Assembly: GCA_029532415.1 (NCBI GenBank)
Contig: JAQOTA010000050.1
Location: forward strand, 1,612,001-1,676,000
Reading direction: 5' to 3'
Source: Marasmius tenuissimus
Taxonomy: Eukaryota > Basidiomycota > Agaricomycetes > Agaricales > Marasmiaceae
DNA: 64,000 bases
How positions within the stretch are numbered: position 1 is the first letter of the stretch; the number at the start of each line of letters is the position of its first letter. Of the stretch, positions 1 through 11,450 are shown in pieces. Position numbers and translations under genes: made by a program. The notes below the pieces were generated by a model. It did no database searches, was not told the DNA's origin, and saw only the letters and a list, made by a program, of their open reading frames with translations.

Positions 1-180
1 AACGGTGGCGGTACACGAAATTCTTGGGCCGGGTACCTGACCAGTGCCGCTTGAGCCTTGCAAGGTGTGGTCAATCAAGTCGTACTGTATGAGGCATAGA
101 GATGTAAGGTCTAATATACATGTATACTTATTTATCTTGGTGCTACTGGCATACTGGAACACAGAAATCGGGTTGGGAAA

Positions 181-1320
181 ATGAGGAACACTCGCTGGAC
201 GTACGCCGGGATTACCGAGTGTGACTGTGATGGTGTGAAGTGTACATGTGATGGGTCACGCGTGACATTTTCGGAGGGTGAGCATAGATTCCAGCAAGGG
301 GGGCAAAAATCTCATGTTGCCGCTCTAGATGCTCAGCAATGTTCTGTTTTGGAAGCAGAATTCTCTCAACCCCAGAGCGTTCACATGTCCATACAGGATC
401 AGGTTGCGTTGAACACAGTCAATGATTCTATACGCACAGAGCTAGTGAGCGAAACAGTAACATACTGAGTTCCAGTAGATGAGCATTTGTCGATTGAGTA
501 TCCAGATAATCAAGTACCACGTCAGTTACTTGATTTGCAGCAAGAAGCAGAAGTCAAAGAACCTCAAACTTTGGCAGAAGCTTTTGAGCAATATCCGCAA
601 TTAAACTTTCGGCAGGCAATGTGTATGTCAACTAGGAGTCAAAGAGTTCAAAGAAGGGAACAAGCTTGATGAGATAGGATTGCCTATAATCAAAATTTCT
701 CTGTTGGGATGGTATCAATTACCGCTCAAAATATAGAGGAACATATTTGTCGAAACGAGCTTACCCCTGAGGAGCAATATCCCTTGCAACCCAATGCACG
801 CATGGAGCAAGACAATGACTCCTACAGTGATCTTGATAACCTTGAAGGATCAGATCTAGAACACTTTGAAGCCGCAGGACGTGCAGCAGAAGCTGCTGGT
901 AGTGATGATGAGGATGAAGTTTATCCTCTCACTCTTCCTAATCCTCGACAGAAAGAATACCATCCTGACGTCTCTGAACTCAGTAGTCCGGACGATGGAG
1001 TACCTAGTAGTGGAGAATTGCCTCATCTTGTGTGAAGATCTCAAGCACAAATCTATGAATCTCAGATTCAGGAGCTACCTATTCAGCAGATGGCATCTGA
1101 CTCGGAAGCAGAAGTTGCATCCAAAGATTCATTTGAGGATTGACCATCCAATAGCACCGAAGATAGTGTGCCTTGGAAACACACTCCACCGGTTAGAACC
1201 AGGTCCAGACAAAGAGAAGAATATAGTGGCCTCTCAGTGTCACAAATGGCCTCTGTGAAGAAACCTCTCAAGCCACCTGAACTCACTCAGAGATAAGACT
1301 AGTTGATAGAAAAGTAAAAG
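181..1320 (+). pseudogene. Degenerate ORF cluster left of the Gypsy element
   Basis: Several reading frames here look protein-coding in composition but are broken. One frame runs from 181 through a TGA at 466-468 and on to about 669. Another (709-1035) is strongly acidic, with runs of D, E and S. No domain is recognised. The acidic, proline-containing style resembles the first ORF of the Copia relic on the far side of the Gypsy insertion (9844-10083), so both flanks may belong to one older element that the Gypsy copy split. That link is inference. Nothing is recognised in bases 1-180. Confidence 0.3.
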
Positions 1321-1416
1321 AGTAGATTGAGCAGCCAAAAGCTCAACCCAGCACAAGTGCTACAAGCAATGGGGAGACAAAGTGGACAAGCTGGGAAACT
1401 ACCTACAGAGACCATG

Positions 1417-1945
1417 TGTCACAGATTTTCTCTCTTTACATCTAATCTCCCTATATCTTATCTGTGCCATGTGGTTATCATATCATTCGATCCAATCCAA
1501 CATCTTATCAGTAGATATCTGATCTCTTGTTCTATAGATTCGGTCTGGACTCATCTAGATAGATCTGTAACTAAAGGGGATACGCATAGGTCTAGATCTG
1601 CCACACCATGACTATGGCAAGTCATGTGCTGTGTAGACAGTTCAAACACTCGAGTTGACTCTTACGACTCACTTGACTGATACTTACACCTTGATTGCAC
1701 CATCGCGACTCATAGTAGACTCATTCTGATGAGTGCATCAGTCAGCTTAGGTATCATAGGTCTTAGATAGTGTCTGGGGTCCTGTAGAATCCATGTATAT
1801 AAGCTAGATTGTCTGAGGCATAAAACCTCAGACTAAAGAACGTCTTCTGTCCTTTGACAACATCTCCTCTGCTCTCTGCATTCACATCAATTATTCCCTT
1901 ATCATCAAAACCACATCTGAACAGGTGAGTAGTGGATTTGCGATA
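1417..1945 (+). repeat. 5' LTR of the Gypsy element
   Basis: This 529-bp segment is repeated with six differences at 8958-9486. It begins TGTCAC, and the near-inverse GCGATA ends it. A TATA box lies at 1796-1803. A GTGAGT splice-donor-like site lies 21 bp before the end. The boundary was fixed by the CCATG target duplication and by loss of identity after GATA. Confidence 0.95.
1796..1840 (+). promoter_or_regulatory. LTR TATA box and inferred transcription start
   Basis: TATATAAG occupies 1796-1803. The inferred RNA 5' end is at 1830, 34 nt after the start of the TATA box, because bases 1830-1840 are the exact complement of the primer-binding site. A 7-bp inverted repeat (1812-1818 with 1826-1832) straddles this start. 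The same arrangement is present in the 3' LTR. Confidence 0.7.
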
Positions 1946-1982
1946 GTTTCTTTAGTCTTGCCTCGTTGCTGCTGCTCTGCAG
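1925..1982 (+). other. Candidate intron spanning the LTR end and primer site
   Basis: CAG|GTGAGT at 1925 is a strong fungal donor and CTGCAG ends at 1982, giving a 58-nt candidate intron; an alternative acceptor TTTACAG would end at 1998. The interval contains the LTR terminus and the primer site. A spliced message would therefore lack the primer site while unspliced RNA would keep it. No clear branch point is visible, so this is tentative. Confidence 0.35.
1948..1958 (+). other. Self-priming primer-binding site
   Basis: TTCTTTAGTCT, two bases after the 5' LTR, is the perfect 11-nt reverse complement of LTR bases 1830-1840. Those bases lie where the element's RNA should start. In the Tf1 family the first 11 nt of the mRNA anneal just downstream of the 5' LTR and prime reverse transcription, in place of a tRNA. 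The length and the 2-bp gap fit that mechanism. Confidence 0.75.
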
Positions 1983-2413
1983 TAATTTCTGTTTACAGGT
2001 CATGTCATTATGTCTCTGAGGGTTCTAGGGGCTCATATGGATCTGGGGGATATGGCCATCGGTTCTGAAAAGGCTGGTGTGTCTACTCGGAAGGCATCCC
2101 CTTGTGGGAGTGGACTTTTAATGTCTGCATGCTGACGGACAATTGCCGGACCCTAGGCGTAAGGGGTACTTGCTGCATTATGCAAAGAGGTCAGAAACTA
2201 CTTTGGTGGTGGTCCGCGAAAGTGACGGCCAGCTGGTCTTGCGGGTTGAGGACGTGTGTAAACATGTTTCACCTCTTGTAGTGCTGTGGACAGTGCTAGG
2301 ATCCGATTTCCCTTTCCCTGAGACAACATGCATGGCCGTATACGATTTTTCTTTTCTTGTACCATGTCTTCTGAAAAAGGGATATGTTGTACTTATGCCA
2401 TTTTGCCATAGTT

Positions 2414-3034
2414 ATGCCGAAAGTAGCCAAGAACCATCAGTTTATCACACCTGTCAACAAACATTCAACAACCAAAACTCTTCAGCTTCAACAGGGGGCT
2501 TGTGAACACACTCAACGTCTCAGCTTACTTGCTCGTATGGGCTTGGAAAAGCGAAGGACTCTCCTCCAATGCCTCTCATCTCCACCTCCACCAGTCAATC
2601 CTCTATCTCTTCTCGAACGAATCGAATATCAGATTCCCGAACCCATTCCCAACCATCTTCACTTCCGACGCACAAAAAACCTCTGACGAATTCCTGAATA
2701 TCAACCTCTCCTTGCCGCTTGTATTAAGCGCATGGATAGAATCTTCCATGAATTATCGTTTGAGGAAGCTCAAGCCAAATTGGGAGGTCCTCTGATGAGG
2801 ATACCAGTGGAGCTTGCGAATAGGGTGTGGGAGAAGTATGATAGACTTCAGGATTTTTATCATGGGATTGATAAGACGGAGGAATTGGGGCATAAGATGT
2901 CCAATACCCAATGGAGACAGTTGAAGGGAGCTATTAAAATGTTTAAGAAGGTTTCCTTACATGACTTAAAGGATAGACTTGTAGAGATTTGTCAAGAAAT
3001 CGACAATCTCGATGTAATATTCCCTGATGTATGA
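2414..3034 (+). pseudogene. ORF0 upstream of gag, one internal stop
   Basis: A 207-codon frame from ATG 2414 is interrupted only by TGA at 2684-2686. The downstream part (from ATG 2732, 100 aa) has normal protein composition with charged helices. It matches no family I recognise. It lies between the primer site and gag in the same orientation, so it would be in the element's RNA. Whether it was an accessory protein, an extended Gag N-terminus or a captured host fragment cannot be told from sequence. An overlapping 120-codon frame at 2143-2505 starts with TTG and is not considered real. Confidence 0.45.
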
Positions 3035-3118
3035 TATACTTGGCATAACGGCTTGGCAGCCTTTCTTTCTTCTCTTCATATTTACGATGGAACAATTCGT
3101 TAATACATCTGAACAGCA

Positions 3119-4674
3119 ATGTCAACCACACCTGCACCAGTTGCAAACTTGGCAGAACATGATGCTTGGGAACCTGAATTTCCTGAAATCCAGTGGCCAA
3201 CTACTGACAAGTGGAACCAACTGCTTGTTGTACATTTCGATCAACAAGTAATGAATTTCACCAATGAACAAATGACCCAACTTAGTCAATTGATTCGAAA
3301 TGCCCATGGAGACACAGTAAACAGGATGAAAAGGGTTGTTGACAATCGGTTGTTGACAATCATGTCGTAGCAATCAAAGATCATTTCAATCCTGAACTGG
3401 GTGGAGTATACAACAACACCCTTGTACTTCAGTCACAAATCAACGATCTGAAACTCATGACGCAGATGCAAACTGCGGTTATGGAATCCATGAAAGAACA
3501 AATACAGCACTACCGAGACCAATTCAATGCCTTGTCAGTTGATAATGCAACCGGTGGTGGTGGCGGAAAAGCTGGATTCAAGATCCCAGAACCACCAAAG
3601 TTCTCTGGATCAGATTCAAAGGTGAACTTGAAGGACTGGGTAAATCAACTCAGTTTGTATAACTCACATTATGGAATCATTACCGACAAACATCAAATTG
3701 TCACGGCTCTTACCCATGTACGAGGTGCTGCTGCAACGTACCTGCAGAAATACTTTGATAAGCTTACTGCAGGCGAAGACTTGGGCACTTTCCAAGAATT
3801 TATTAACGAACTTGCCATCTATGGAGAGAAAGATGATATAGAAAGCTACAAGAAGGCGCTTACTGCCCTCTGGAAGAACGAAACCTTGGCGCACAAGGAC
3901 TTTATCAAATATGCCGAACAGTATCATACTCTTGCCCGCATGGTTGGATATGAGGACGATAATCTTTTCATAGATAAGCTCAGAGAGGTTATACCCAAGG
4001 ACCTGCATAGTGTGATGGTTCCTTATGAGGTTAACAACCAAATTCCTAAGAAATGGGATGCTTATCTCGAGCTTCTGATTAAGACGTATAAGTTCCTTCA
4101 CCCGGAAAAGTCGACAAGGGACGTTTTTGCTACTGGTGGTAGCAGTAACACAGGCAATGGCAATAATAAGAAGTCCGACCCTGATGCAATGGATATAGAC
4201 TCGGCAAAGAAGGTCAAGGCGAAACACGCAAATTCCCAGGATGCCAAGCAGAAACTGTGTCAGATCTGCTCTGGTAAAGGCTTTAAGGCTAAATCGAAAA
4301 CACATAACACCAATGATTGTTACGAAAAGCCTGGGAATGAGCACAAACGACCTGCTCCAAGAGCTTCAACGTCAAATCCTTCAACATCAGGTCAAGGCAA
4401 CAAGAATGGAAACTCTGGTAAAGGTACAGCCTCCGGCAAAACCTTCTACCAACGGCTAATGGAAATGGCCAAAGAATACGATATCGACACCTCAGATGCC
4501 CCATCTGAAGTCAATATCAACTCTGCGAGTATCCAGGAAATAGTTGACACCGAGTCTTCTGAAATGGGGACAACTGCACAAGTTGATGGAGTGCAGGCAG
4601 GACCTTCTCAACCAACCGGTAAAGGGAAGAAGGCAATTCGACGATCCAATGTGGATTTTCCCGAAGGACTGTAG
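3119..4674 (+). pseudogene. gag: gag of the Gypsy element, frameshifted
   Basis: Gag coats the element's RNA in virus-like particles. ATG 3119 opens an N-terminal frame that stops at 3370. The main body continues in another frame to TAG 4672-4674 (405 codons from 3457). The shift is caused by a 14-bp tandem duplication at 3334-3361; the sequence downstream of the repeat is collinear with one copy only. The body contains a retrotransposon Gag capsid region (roughly 3590-4110) and a C-rich knuckle at about 4257-4322 with C-x2-C and H-x4-C spacing. This is a long-spacer variant of the usual CCHC motif. Pol overlaps the end in the -1 frame. Confidence 0.85.
3334..3361 (+). repeat. 14-bp tandem duplication disrupting gag
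   Basis: GGTTGTTGACAATC occurs twice head to tail (3334-3347 and 3348-3361). Fourteen is not a multiple of three, so the second copy throws gag out of frame. Confidence 0.9.
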
Positions 4675-7600
4675 AGGATAACGTCTGTGATCTACAGTCA
4701 GGAATTAGTGTACCCTCGTTTGGCACTGAGCAGGACTCAGTAGAAGTAGGACTGGAATCTTGTACAGTAAATATTGCTCGCAACAAGACTTTTTCTTTTA
4801 GAATTCCAGTTACACTATGGGTATACAGATATAAAGTGCAGACCGAGGCTCTAGTTGATTCTGGTGCCACAACGAATTTCATCGATAAATCGTTCGTTGA
4901 AAGAAATCACCTGGTAACTAATAAACTGGCAACTCCGTATGAAGTTAAAAATGCAGATGGAACTTTCAATATTTCAGGACAAATAAGGGAATATGTCCGC
5001 GCCTATGTGCAAATTGGGACCCATAAGACCACACATTACCTTTTCGTCACCCAGCTTGGGGACAAGGAAATGATGATCGGCTACTCTTATCTCTACAAGC
5101 ACAACCCAGAAATAGACTGGCGTAAAGGTGAATGGAAGTTCTCCAGGTGTCCAGATACATGCGCCACTAGAGTCCGTAAAACACCAGATTTCGAGGCTGG
5201 AACCGAAGAACTCGAACTCGATTCAGGATTGCCGTGGGATGACTCACTGGACAGTTTAGGAGAGGAAGACTCCGACAATCCTTATATCAACTGGGTAGAT
5301 ATTGAAGACCCAGATGACCGTGAACAAGCAAAAGTTATTGCGTCTATGTTCAAAGATGACTTGGACGAGGATCTCGACGGATCAGATGAGGACACCAGAA
5401 ATTGGAAGTCCCATGTGCCAAAATGGTTACACCCCTATGGCGACGTCTTTTCCAAGAGAAAGTCAGAGCAGATGCCGGAATGTAAAGCATACGACCATCC
5501 GATTGAGTTTGTGGAAGACTCAACACTTCCCAAACCATCTAAACTATACCCGCTATCTCCAAAAGAACGAAACTCTTTGGATGAGTGGATTGATGAGGAA
5601 CTCCGAAAGGGTTACATTAGACCTTTAAAAAGTCCTGTAGCCGCACCTTTCTTCTTTGTCAAAAAACATGATGGAAGTCTTAGACCTGTAATGGACTATT
5701 GTACTCTCAATTCCGTAACTGTGAAGAATCGCTATCCAATTCCACGGATCTCAGATCTAATTGATTCGCTTAGCCAAGCATCAATTTTCACCAAGATTGA
5801 TCTACGATGGGGATATAATAACGTCCGCATTTGTGAAGGTGATGAGTGGAAGACAGCATTCATAACAAAACGAGGATTATTTGAGGCTACGGTTATGCAC
5901 TTTGGGTTTTCAAATGCACCAGCGACATTTCAGTCAATGATGAATGACATCTTGGGAGATCTTATCCGGGATGGCAAAGTTATGGTGTACTTAGACAACA
6001 TTCTTATCTTTGGAAATGACTTAGAAGAACATCGCAAAATTGTTCAAGAAGTTTTGAAAAGGCTTCGAGATAACGATCTCTATGCTAAAGCAGAGAAATG
6101 TTTCTTTGAGAAGGATCAAATTGATTATCTTGGTATGATCATCTCGAAGGGACACGTTGCGATGGATCCGAAGAAACTTTCAGGAGTTCAAGAGTGGCCA
6201 ATACCTGCGAAAGTAAAGCATGTGCAAGCTTTCCTGGGATTCGCAAACTTCTATCGTAGATTCATCAAAGATTTTGCGAAGATTGCGAAACCACTCACCA
6301 CTCTTACCAAAAAGGAACAACCTTGGGCATGGGGTGAAGATCAAAAGAATGCTTTTGAGGCTCTGAAAAAGGCCTTTACTTCAGCTCCCATACTTCGAAT
6401 TCCAGATGACACAAGTCCATTTTGCCTTTCTACCGATGCTAGCGACTTCGCCATTGGCGCTGTCTTGTCTCAACTGGACCCAGCAGATCAACTCTGGCAT
6501 CCAGTTGTGTTCTATTCAAAATCTCTTGATATACATGAACGTAATTATGAGATCTATGACAAAGAGCTACTTGCAATAATTCATGCATTGGAAGAATATA
6601 GGCATTATCTAGAAGGACATCCGGAAAAATTCGAGATTTGGTCGGATCATCAGAATCTGACATACTTCAAATCAGCCCAGAAATTAACAAGGAGGCAAGC
6701 GAGATGGGCTCTGTACCTCACACACTTTAACTATTCCCTACACCATAAACCTGGTAAAACAATGCAAGCAGAAGACCCTCTGTCCAGGAGGCCAGATCAT
6801 GAGGAGGGGGTAAACCTCGATAATCGTGATCAAATTTTGCTCAAACCTGAATTTTTTGCCATTCAGGCACTCGAGGCTACTCATGAATCGCCTGTAGACA
6901 ACAATCAAATCCTAAGAGAGGTCAAAGAAGCATTGCTATCAGATGAACTTACGAAGGACTATAAGTCACTTCTAGAATCAGGACCACGAGAATTCAAGAA
7001 ATCTCTGGAAGATTGGAACTTCGAGAATGGACTTCTACTCTATCAAGGAAAAGTTTACATTCCCAGAAGCACAGACAATCACTTACGACGACAAGTTGTT
7101 CAAATCCACCACAATATCACCTCTGCCGGACACCCTGGTAGATGGAAGACCTACGAACTAGTAACTCGTAACTATTGGTGGCCTGGCATGTTAGTCTTTG
7201 TGAAGAAACATGTCACAGGTTGTGATACTTGCCAGCGTAGCAAGAATCACCCTGAACCGCCATTTGGACCATTACAGCCAAACGAGGTTCCTAACGGACC
7301 TTGGGAGATTATCTCCATTGACCTTATTACCCAGCTACCACCTTCGCTCGAATACAATGCAATCTGTGTTGTGGTTGATCGACTCACCAAACGGGCTCAC
7401 TTCTTCCCTATCACGAATAACTTCTCTGCAAAGGACCTTGCAAGGTTACTGTATGACAGAATCTACCCTCTGCATGGACTTCCATATCAGATCATTTCGG
7501 ATAGAGGAATACAGTTCGCTGCTGAAATATTCCAAGAATGGTGCAAACTCCTTGGAATTAAATCAACGATGTCGACATCTTATCATCCACAAACAGATGG

Positions 7601-8232
7601 ACAAACAGAACGAGTGAATCAAAGTCTGGAACAATATCTCCAGTGCTACGTTGATTACAATCTTGATGATTGGTCGCTACTGCTAAATGTGGCAGAATTT
7701 GCTTACAACAACGCAGCACATGAAGGGACAAAGTCAAGTCCTTTCTTCTTGGAGTATGGTCGACACTTACGAGCTGGACCAACGTTGGCCAAAGAGCTTT
7801 CAAAGAACAACGACCTTAACGACATTTTTCATCAACAACTTGATGCTCAGGAGCAAGCGAAAGCAGCCCTGAAGCTCGCAGCTGAAAGGATGAAGTGGTA
7901 CTACGACCAGGGGGTTCAAAATGTTCCCTTCAAAGTTGGAGATAAAGTACTACTGAATCTGAAAGATTATCAGGATAAGGAACGGGCACTCAATCCAAGA
8001 TACGAGGGACCTTTCACAATTATTGAAAAGTTGTCACCGGTTACCTTCAAACTTCAGATGCCATCGAAATTCCGAGCATATCATCCTGTTTTTCATGCCA
8101 GCAAGCTTGCCACATATAACGAACCCACTATCGTTGGACAAAAGCCACCTGCACCTGAACCAATTGTGGTGAAGGGTCACCTAGAATGGGTGGTTGACAG
8201 AATCCTACAACATCGTATTCGTGGAAAGACAA

Positions 8233-8751
8233 TGTTGAACATGATGGATATCATGTGATACACTAATGACGTGTTGTTTACGCGTCACACTATTTATAGA
8301 GCTACGCCTCTAGAACACTTGCGTCCTCATGCAAGTACTACGTCTCTGTCTACGTATCTTACTACGTATCTAGTAGTTTCATCATATATGACACTATAGA
8401 CAGTCGCTATCCAATAGCATAAGTAGAGCCTCTAATACATGAGGCAAACATGACTATGCTCACCAAGCATACTACCATTCATGGTAGAAGTACTTACACA
8501 GTACTAATGTCTTTTACGCCTTTAGGATCGAATACCTACTTCTAGTAGTAGTTTCAGTTAGTGTAATACTCATTACATGTACCAGAAACTTATGTATAAA
8601 AGACTGGACGAAAGGCCTTAAGCCTTAGGACAATCTACTCGATTATCACCTCTTCTCAAGCATCTCAAGACTACAGAACAACTCTGTGTATTACCCATGT
8701 GAGGTTTACTTTGTTAAACCCACTGTGCACTTTAACTATGCTGGCTCATCA
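8233..8751. mobile_element. Solo LTR inserted in the Gypsy chromodomain
   Basis: A 519-bp segment starts TGTTGA, ends TCATCA and is flanked by the 5-bp duplication GACAA (8228-8232 and 8752-8756). It holds a TATAAAAG box at 8595-8602 and no coding frame. These are the marks of an LTR left by recombination between the two ends of an LTR element. With one GACAA removed, the flanks join as a continuous chromodomain frame. The parent family is not identified, though the TGTTGA terminus resembles Copia LTRs. Confidence 0.88.
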
Positions 8752-8943
8752 GACAACTTATTACTTAGTAAGATGGGAAGGAGAAAGCCGAGATGAGGAC
8801 TCCTGGGAACCAGCCAGTAACTTGAAAAACACTCCAGAGAAAGTCAAGGAGTACAAGAAGCTTGGACTTAGACCAGTAAGGGTTATCGAAATGGATGAAT
8901 TTTTCGAAAATGAAGTCCATATGTTCTCATCGGAGCTCAAACC

Positions 8944-8957
8944 AAGAGGGGGGGTAA
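8944..8957 (+). other. Polypurine tract of the Gypsy element
   Basis: A purine run (AAGAGGGGGGG) followed by TAA lies directly before the 3' LTR. This is where plus-strand DNA synthesis starts in LTR retrotransposons. Confidence 0.8.
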
Positions 8958-9486
8958 TGTCACAGATTTTCTCTCTTTACATCTAATCTCCCTATATCTT
9001 ATCTGTGCCATGTGGTTATCATATCATTCGATCCAATCCAACATCTTATCAGTAGATATCTGATCTCTTGTTCTATAGATTCGGTCTGGACTCATCTAGA
9101 TAGATCTGTAACTAAAGGGGATACGCATAGGTCTAGATCTGCCACACCATGACTATGGTGAGTCATGTGCTGTGTAGACAGTTCAAACACTCGAGTTGAC
9201 TCTTACGACTCACTCGACTCATACTTACACCTTGATTGCACCATCGCGACTCATAGTAGACTCATTCTGATGAGTGCATCAGTCAGCTTAGGTATCATAG
9301 GTCTTAGATAGTGTCTGGGGTCCTGTAGAATCCATGTATATAAGCTAGATTGTCTGAGGCATAAAACCTCAGACTAAAGAACGTCTTCTGTCCTTTGACA
9401 ACATCTCCTCTGCTCTCTGCATTCACATCAGTTATTCCCTTATCATCAAAACCACATCTGAACAGGTGAGTAGTGGATTTGTGATA
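8958..9486 (+). repeat. 3' LTR of the Gypsy element
   Basis: 529 bp matching 1417-1945 with six differences by my count, five of them transitions. It is followed directly by the CCATG target duplication at 9487-9491. Bases 9492-9843 beyond it hold no gene I can recognise. Confidence 0.95.
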
Positions 9487-9843
9487 CCATGATTATATAT
9501 GAGAATATGCATCACAAGGAATGAATGAAATGATGAGAACTGTCAAAAGTATCCATGAGAGAAAAGCAGGGAAGTCAAACCAAACATGTATAGTTGTAAC
9601 CAATAGTAAGGTATGAGAAAGAGATCAAAAGATGATTGTTCCATGATGAAAGACCAAAATAACTGATATGGCTCAATAAGTAAATGAGGATGACAGGTGC
9701 CAATGCTATGTTGATGGGAGAATTGATTGGAATGACTCTGGTGATGGTAAATGGCAAGATCTGGGGAAGTAGGGCCGGCACCGGGGTGGACAGGACAAAA
9801 TAATAGTGGCAGTTTGTGACACTCAGTACTCGAAGTTTCACAA

Positions 9844-10575
9844 ATGGATCTGGCTAGATTATATCATCAGCCAACAGATCAAGGATTAGAAGAGCATCAG
9901 GAATATGACTGGGTCTATGATCCAGACACACCTGTGTCTCATCCTAACTCTGTTGTGTCTCATACACCATGCCATTATTGGCCACATGAGACATATGATC
10001 CCGAATTTGGTGAACATTGGGCAAACCAGAGACCACCTTCTCCTCCTTTCGCTCCCCCGTACACATCTGTGAACGATGTCTGATATGCTCATACATTCGA
10101 TCCAAATGATTATGTCTTTGTCAAATATGACAAGAAAGAACTCTTCTGTTTCCTGAATGAATGCAAAGAATGGCATATGAGCACTGATAGGTTATATATG
10201 ATCACAGTTAGACCCAATGATTATCCTGTTCAGTTTGCAAACAAAAACCTCCATCATCCCAGCATGATAACTAGGAAATCTGGAGCTTATCTGCCATCAG
10301 GATTTGAAGAGACTCATATGGATCTTATCATTAGCAAAGTCTGGAGAAGATTTGGTCATTACAGACATAAGAACATTAACATCTTGGTTCAAACCAAGCT
10401 TGCTATGTTCTGCTATCCAGTTGACCGAAGCACATGTTATAACATGACTCCTAGACAAGCTGTATGGCAAACCGGCAGTCATGAACAGATAAAGGCAGTA
10501 TATGTGTTTACACCATCAGAATACTGGAAATGGGACGTTGATCACATCTCTCAAAGTTATTATCAACATAAATAA
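9844..10575 (+). pseudogene. Gag-position ORF of the Copia relic
   Basis: One frame runs from ATG 9844, through a TGA at 10081-10083, to TAA 10573-10575. It has an acidic, proline- and histidine-rich start and a later part with normal globular composition. No domain is recognised. Its place upstream of the Copia protease suggests Gag or an N-terminal extension, but nothing in the sequence proves it. Confidence 0.45.
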
Positions 10576-11450
10576 GGTCGTCTGGATCTTACACAGAAAA
10601 CCTGAAGACAAGAATGTCTATCACGTCTTCAATGTTGATAAACATCCAAACAAATCGCTTCAAGCCTGAGAATCAACACATTTTCATCAGGTTTGTTCCT
10701 AAAATCAAATTTAGTGAACTTCAAAGCTCAACGACCTACTTGTATGATTGGATAAACGAGAAACCATTCCCAGAAGTCTTTGAGCAAAAGCTTCCTACAC
10801 AAATGATTCTGGAATACAAACTGGAACAATTCATGAGACTTTTTGCTAGACTTACGGAAGATCTTGTGCAAGACCCAGTACCAATTCCTCCACCAACGCA
10901 ATACTTCTCTGTGCAACCTGCATCAAATTTAGCTAGGCTACCCTCCGTCGATTTTACATTTCGATCACTGGTACAATGATGCTCAATTGATCAAGCTCCT
11001 CCAAGAGCAACTGATCAACCACAACAAATCACTTCAACAAGTGAAGTTGTTGATAACCGCAGCCCGATTGACATGGTGTCCGAACTTCCAGATTATCCTG
11101 GAGAAGGACCAACTTCGACAGCATACGAAGTTGACCCATGGGTTACAGCGGCTAATGAGCCTCAAATCACTGAAGCAATTGAAAGAGCCCAGGAAACTGC
11201 AGATAATAGGCTGACTGATTTTCTTACAATCTCAGTTTTGGAAAGGCACATTGAAGAGGTACAGCTGAGCACTGCTGTGACTAATAGTCCAGATGTAGTG
11301 CACAATGTTGACTTAATCAGGAGAAGGATTCAAGTTATTTAATGATTTCAACGAGAATCTGAATCTGCATTTCAACTTGCAGAATACCAACTTGTCCGTG
11401 GGAGACGCATCAATGATATATTGGATCTAATTATCCGATGATATAGAAAT

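Larger units (their letters stand above)
4677..8986 (+). pseudogene. pol: pol polyprotein, split by a solo LTR and with altered RT active site
   Basis: The frame is open through the end of gag in the -1 register and runs to 8258. Domains in order: aspartic protease (LVDSGAT, bases 4851-4871); reverse transcriptase with the IDLRWGYNNVRI block and YLDN at 5988-5999; RNase H (DASDFAIGAVLSQ, near 6436); integrase zinc region (H-H-C-C near 7105-7225) and catalytic D, D, E codons at 7320, 7500 and 7608, the last two spaced as D-35-E; a GPF module; then a chromodomain. YLDD is the usual RT motif, so the second aspartate is replaced by asparagine. The chromodomain is cut after its first third by the 8233-8751 insertion and resumes at 8757 (YYLVRWEGE...WEPASNL). 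No canonical slippery heptamer was found for the gag-pol shift. Confidence 0.92.
1412..9491 (+). mobile_element. Full-length Ty3/Gypsy chromodomain LTR retrotransposon, non-functional
   Basis: Two 529-bp LTRs (1417-1945 and 8958-9486) bracket ORF0, gag and pol, and a 5-bp duplication CCATG flanks the pair (1412-1416 and 9487-9491). LTRs start TGTCAC and end G(C/T)GATA. I count six differences between them, so the insertion is fairly young. Domain order in pol is protease, reverse transcriptase, RNase H, integrase, chromodomain, as in fungal chromoviruses of the Tf1/sushi type. The self-complementary primer site supports that group. Four lesions are visible: a TGA in ORF0, a 14-bp duplication in gag, an altered reverse-transcriptase catalytic motif, and a solo LTR in the chromodomain. 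The element could not be autonomous as it stands. Confidence 0.95.

Noticed and set aside
2143..2505. 120-codon frame upstream of gag
   Set aside because: It begins with TTG, overlaps the better ORF0 frame and has no recognisable domain.
3664..4344. 226-codon minus-strand frame
   Set aside because: It is antisense to the retrotransposon gag, and the sense strand carries clear Gag features.
4655..4674. TTTTCCC run near the gag stop as a -1 slippery site
   Set aside because: Re-pairing in the A site would mismatch at the first codon base, so it is not a canonical heptamer. The gag-pol expression mechanism is left open.
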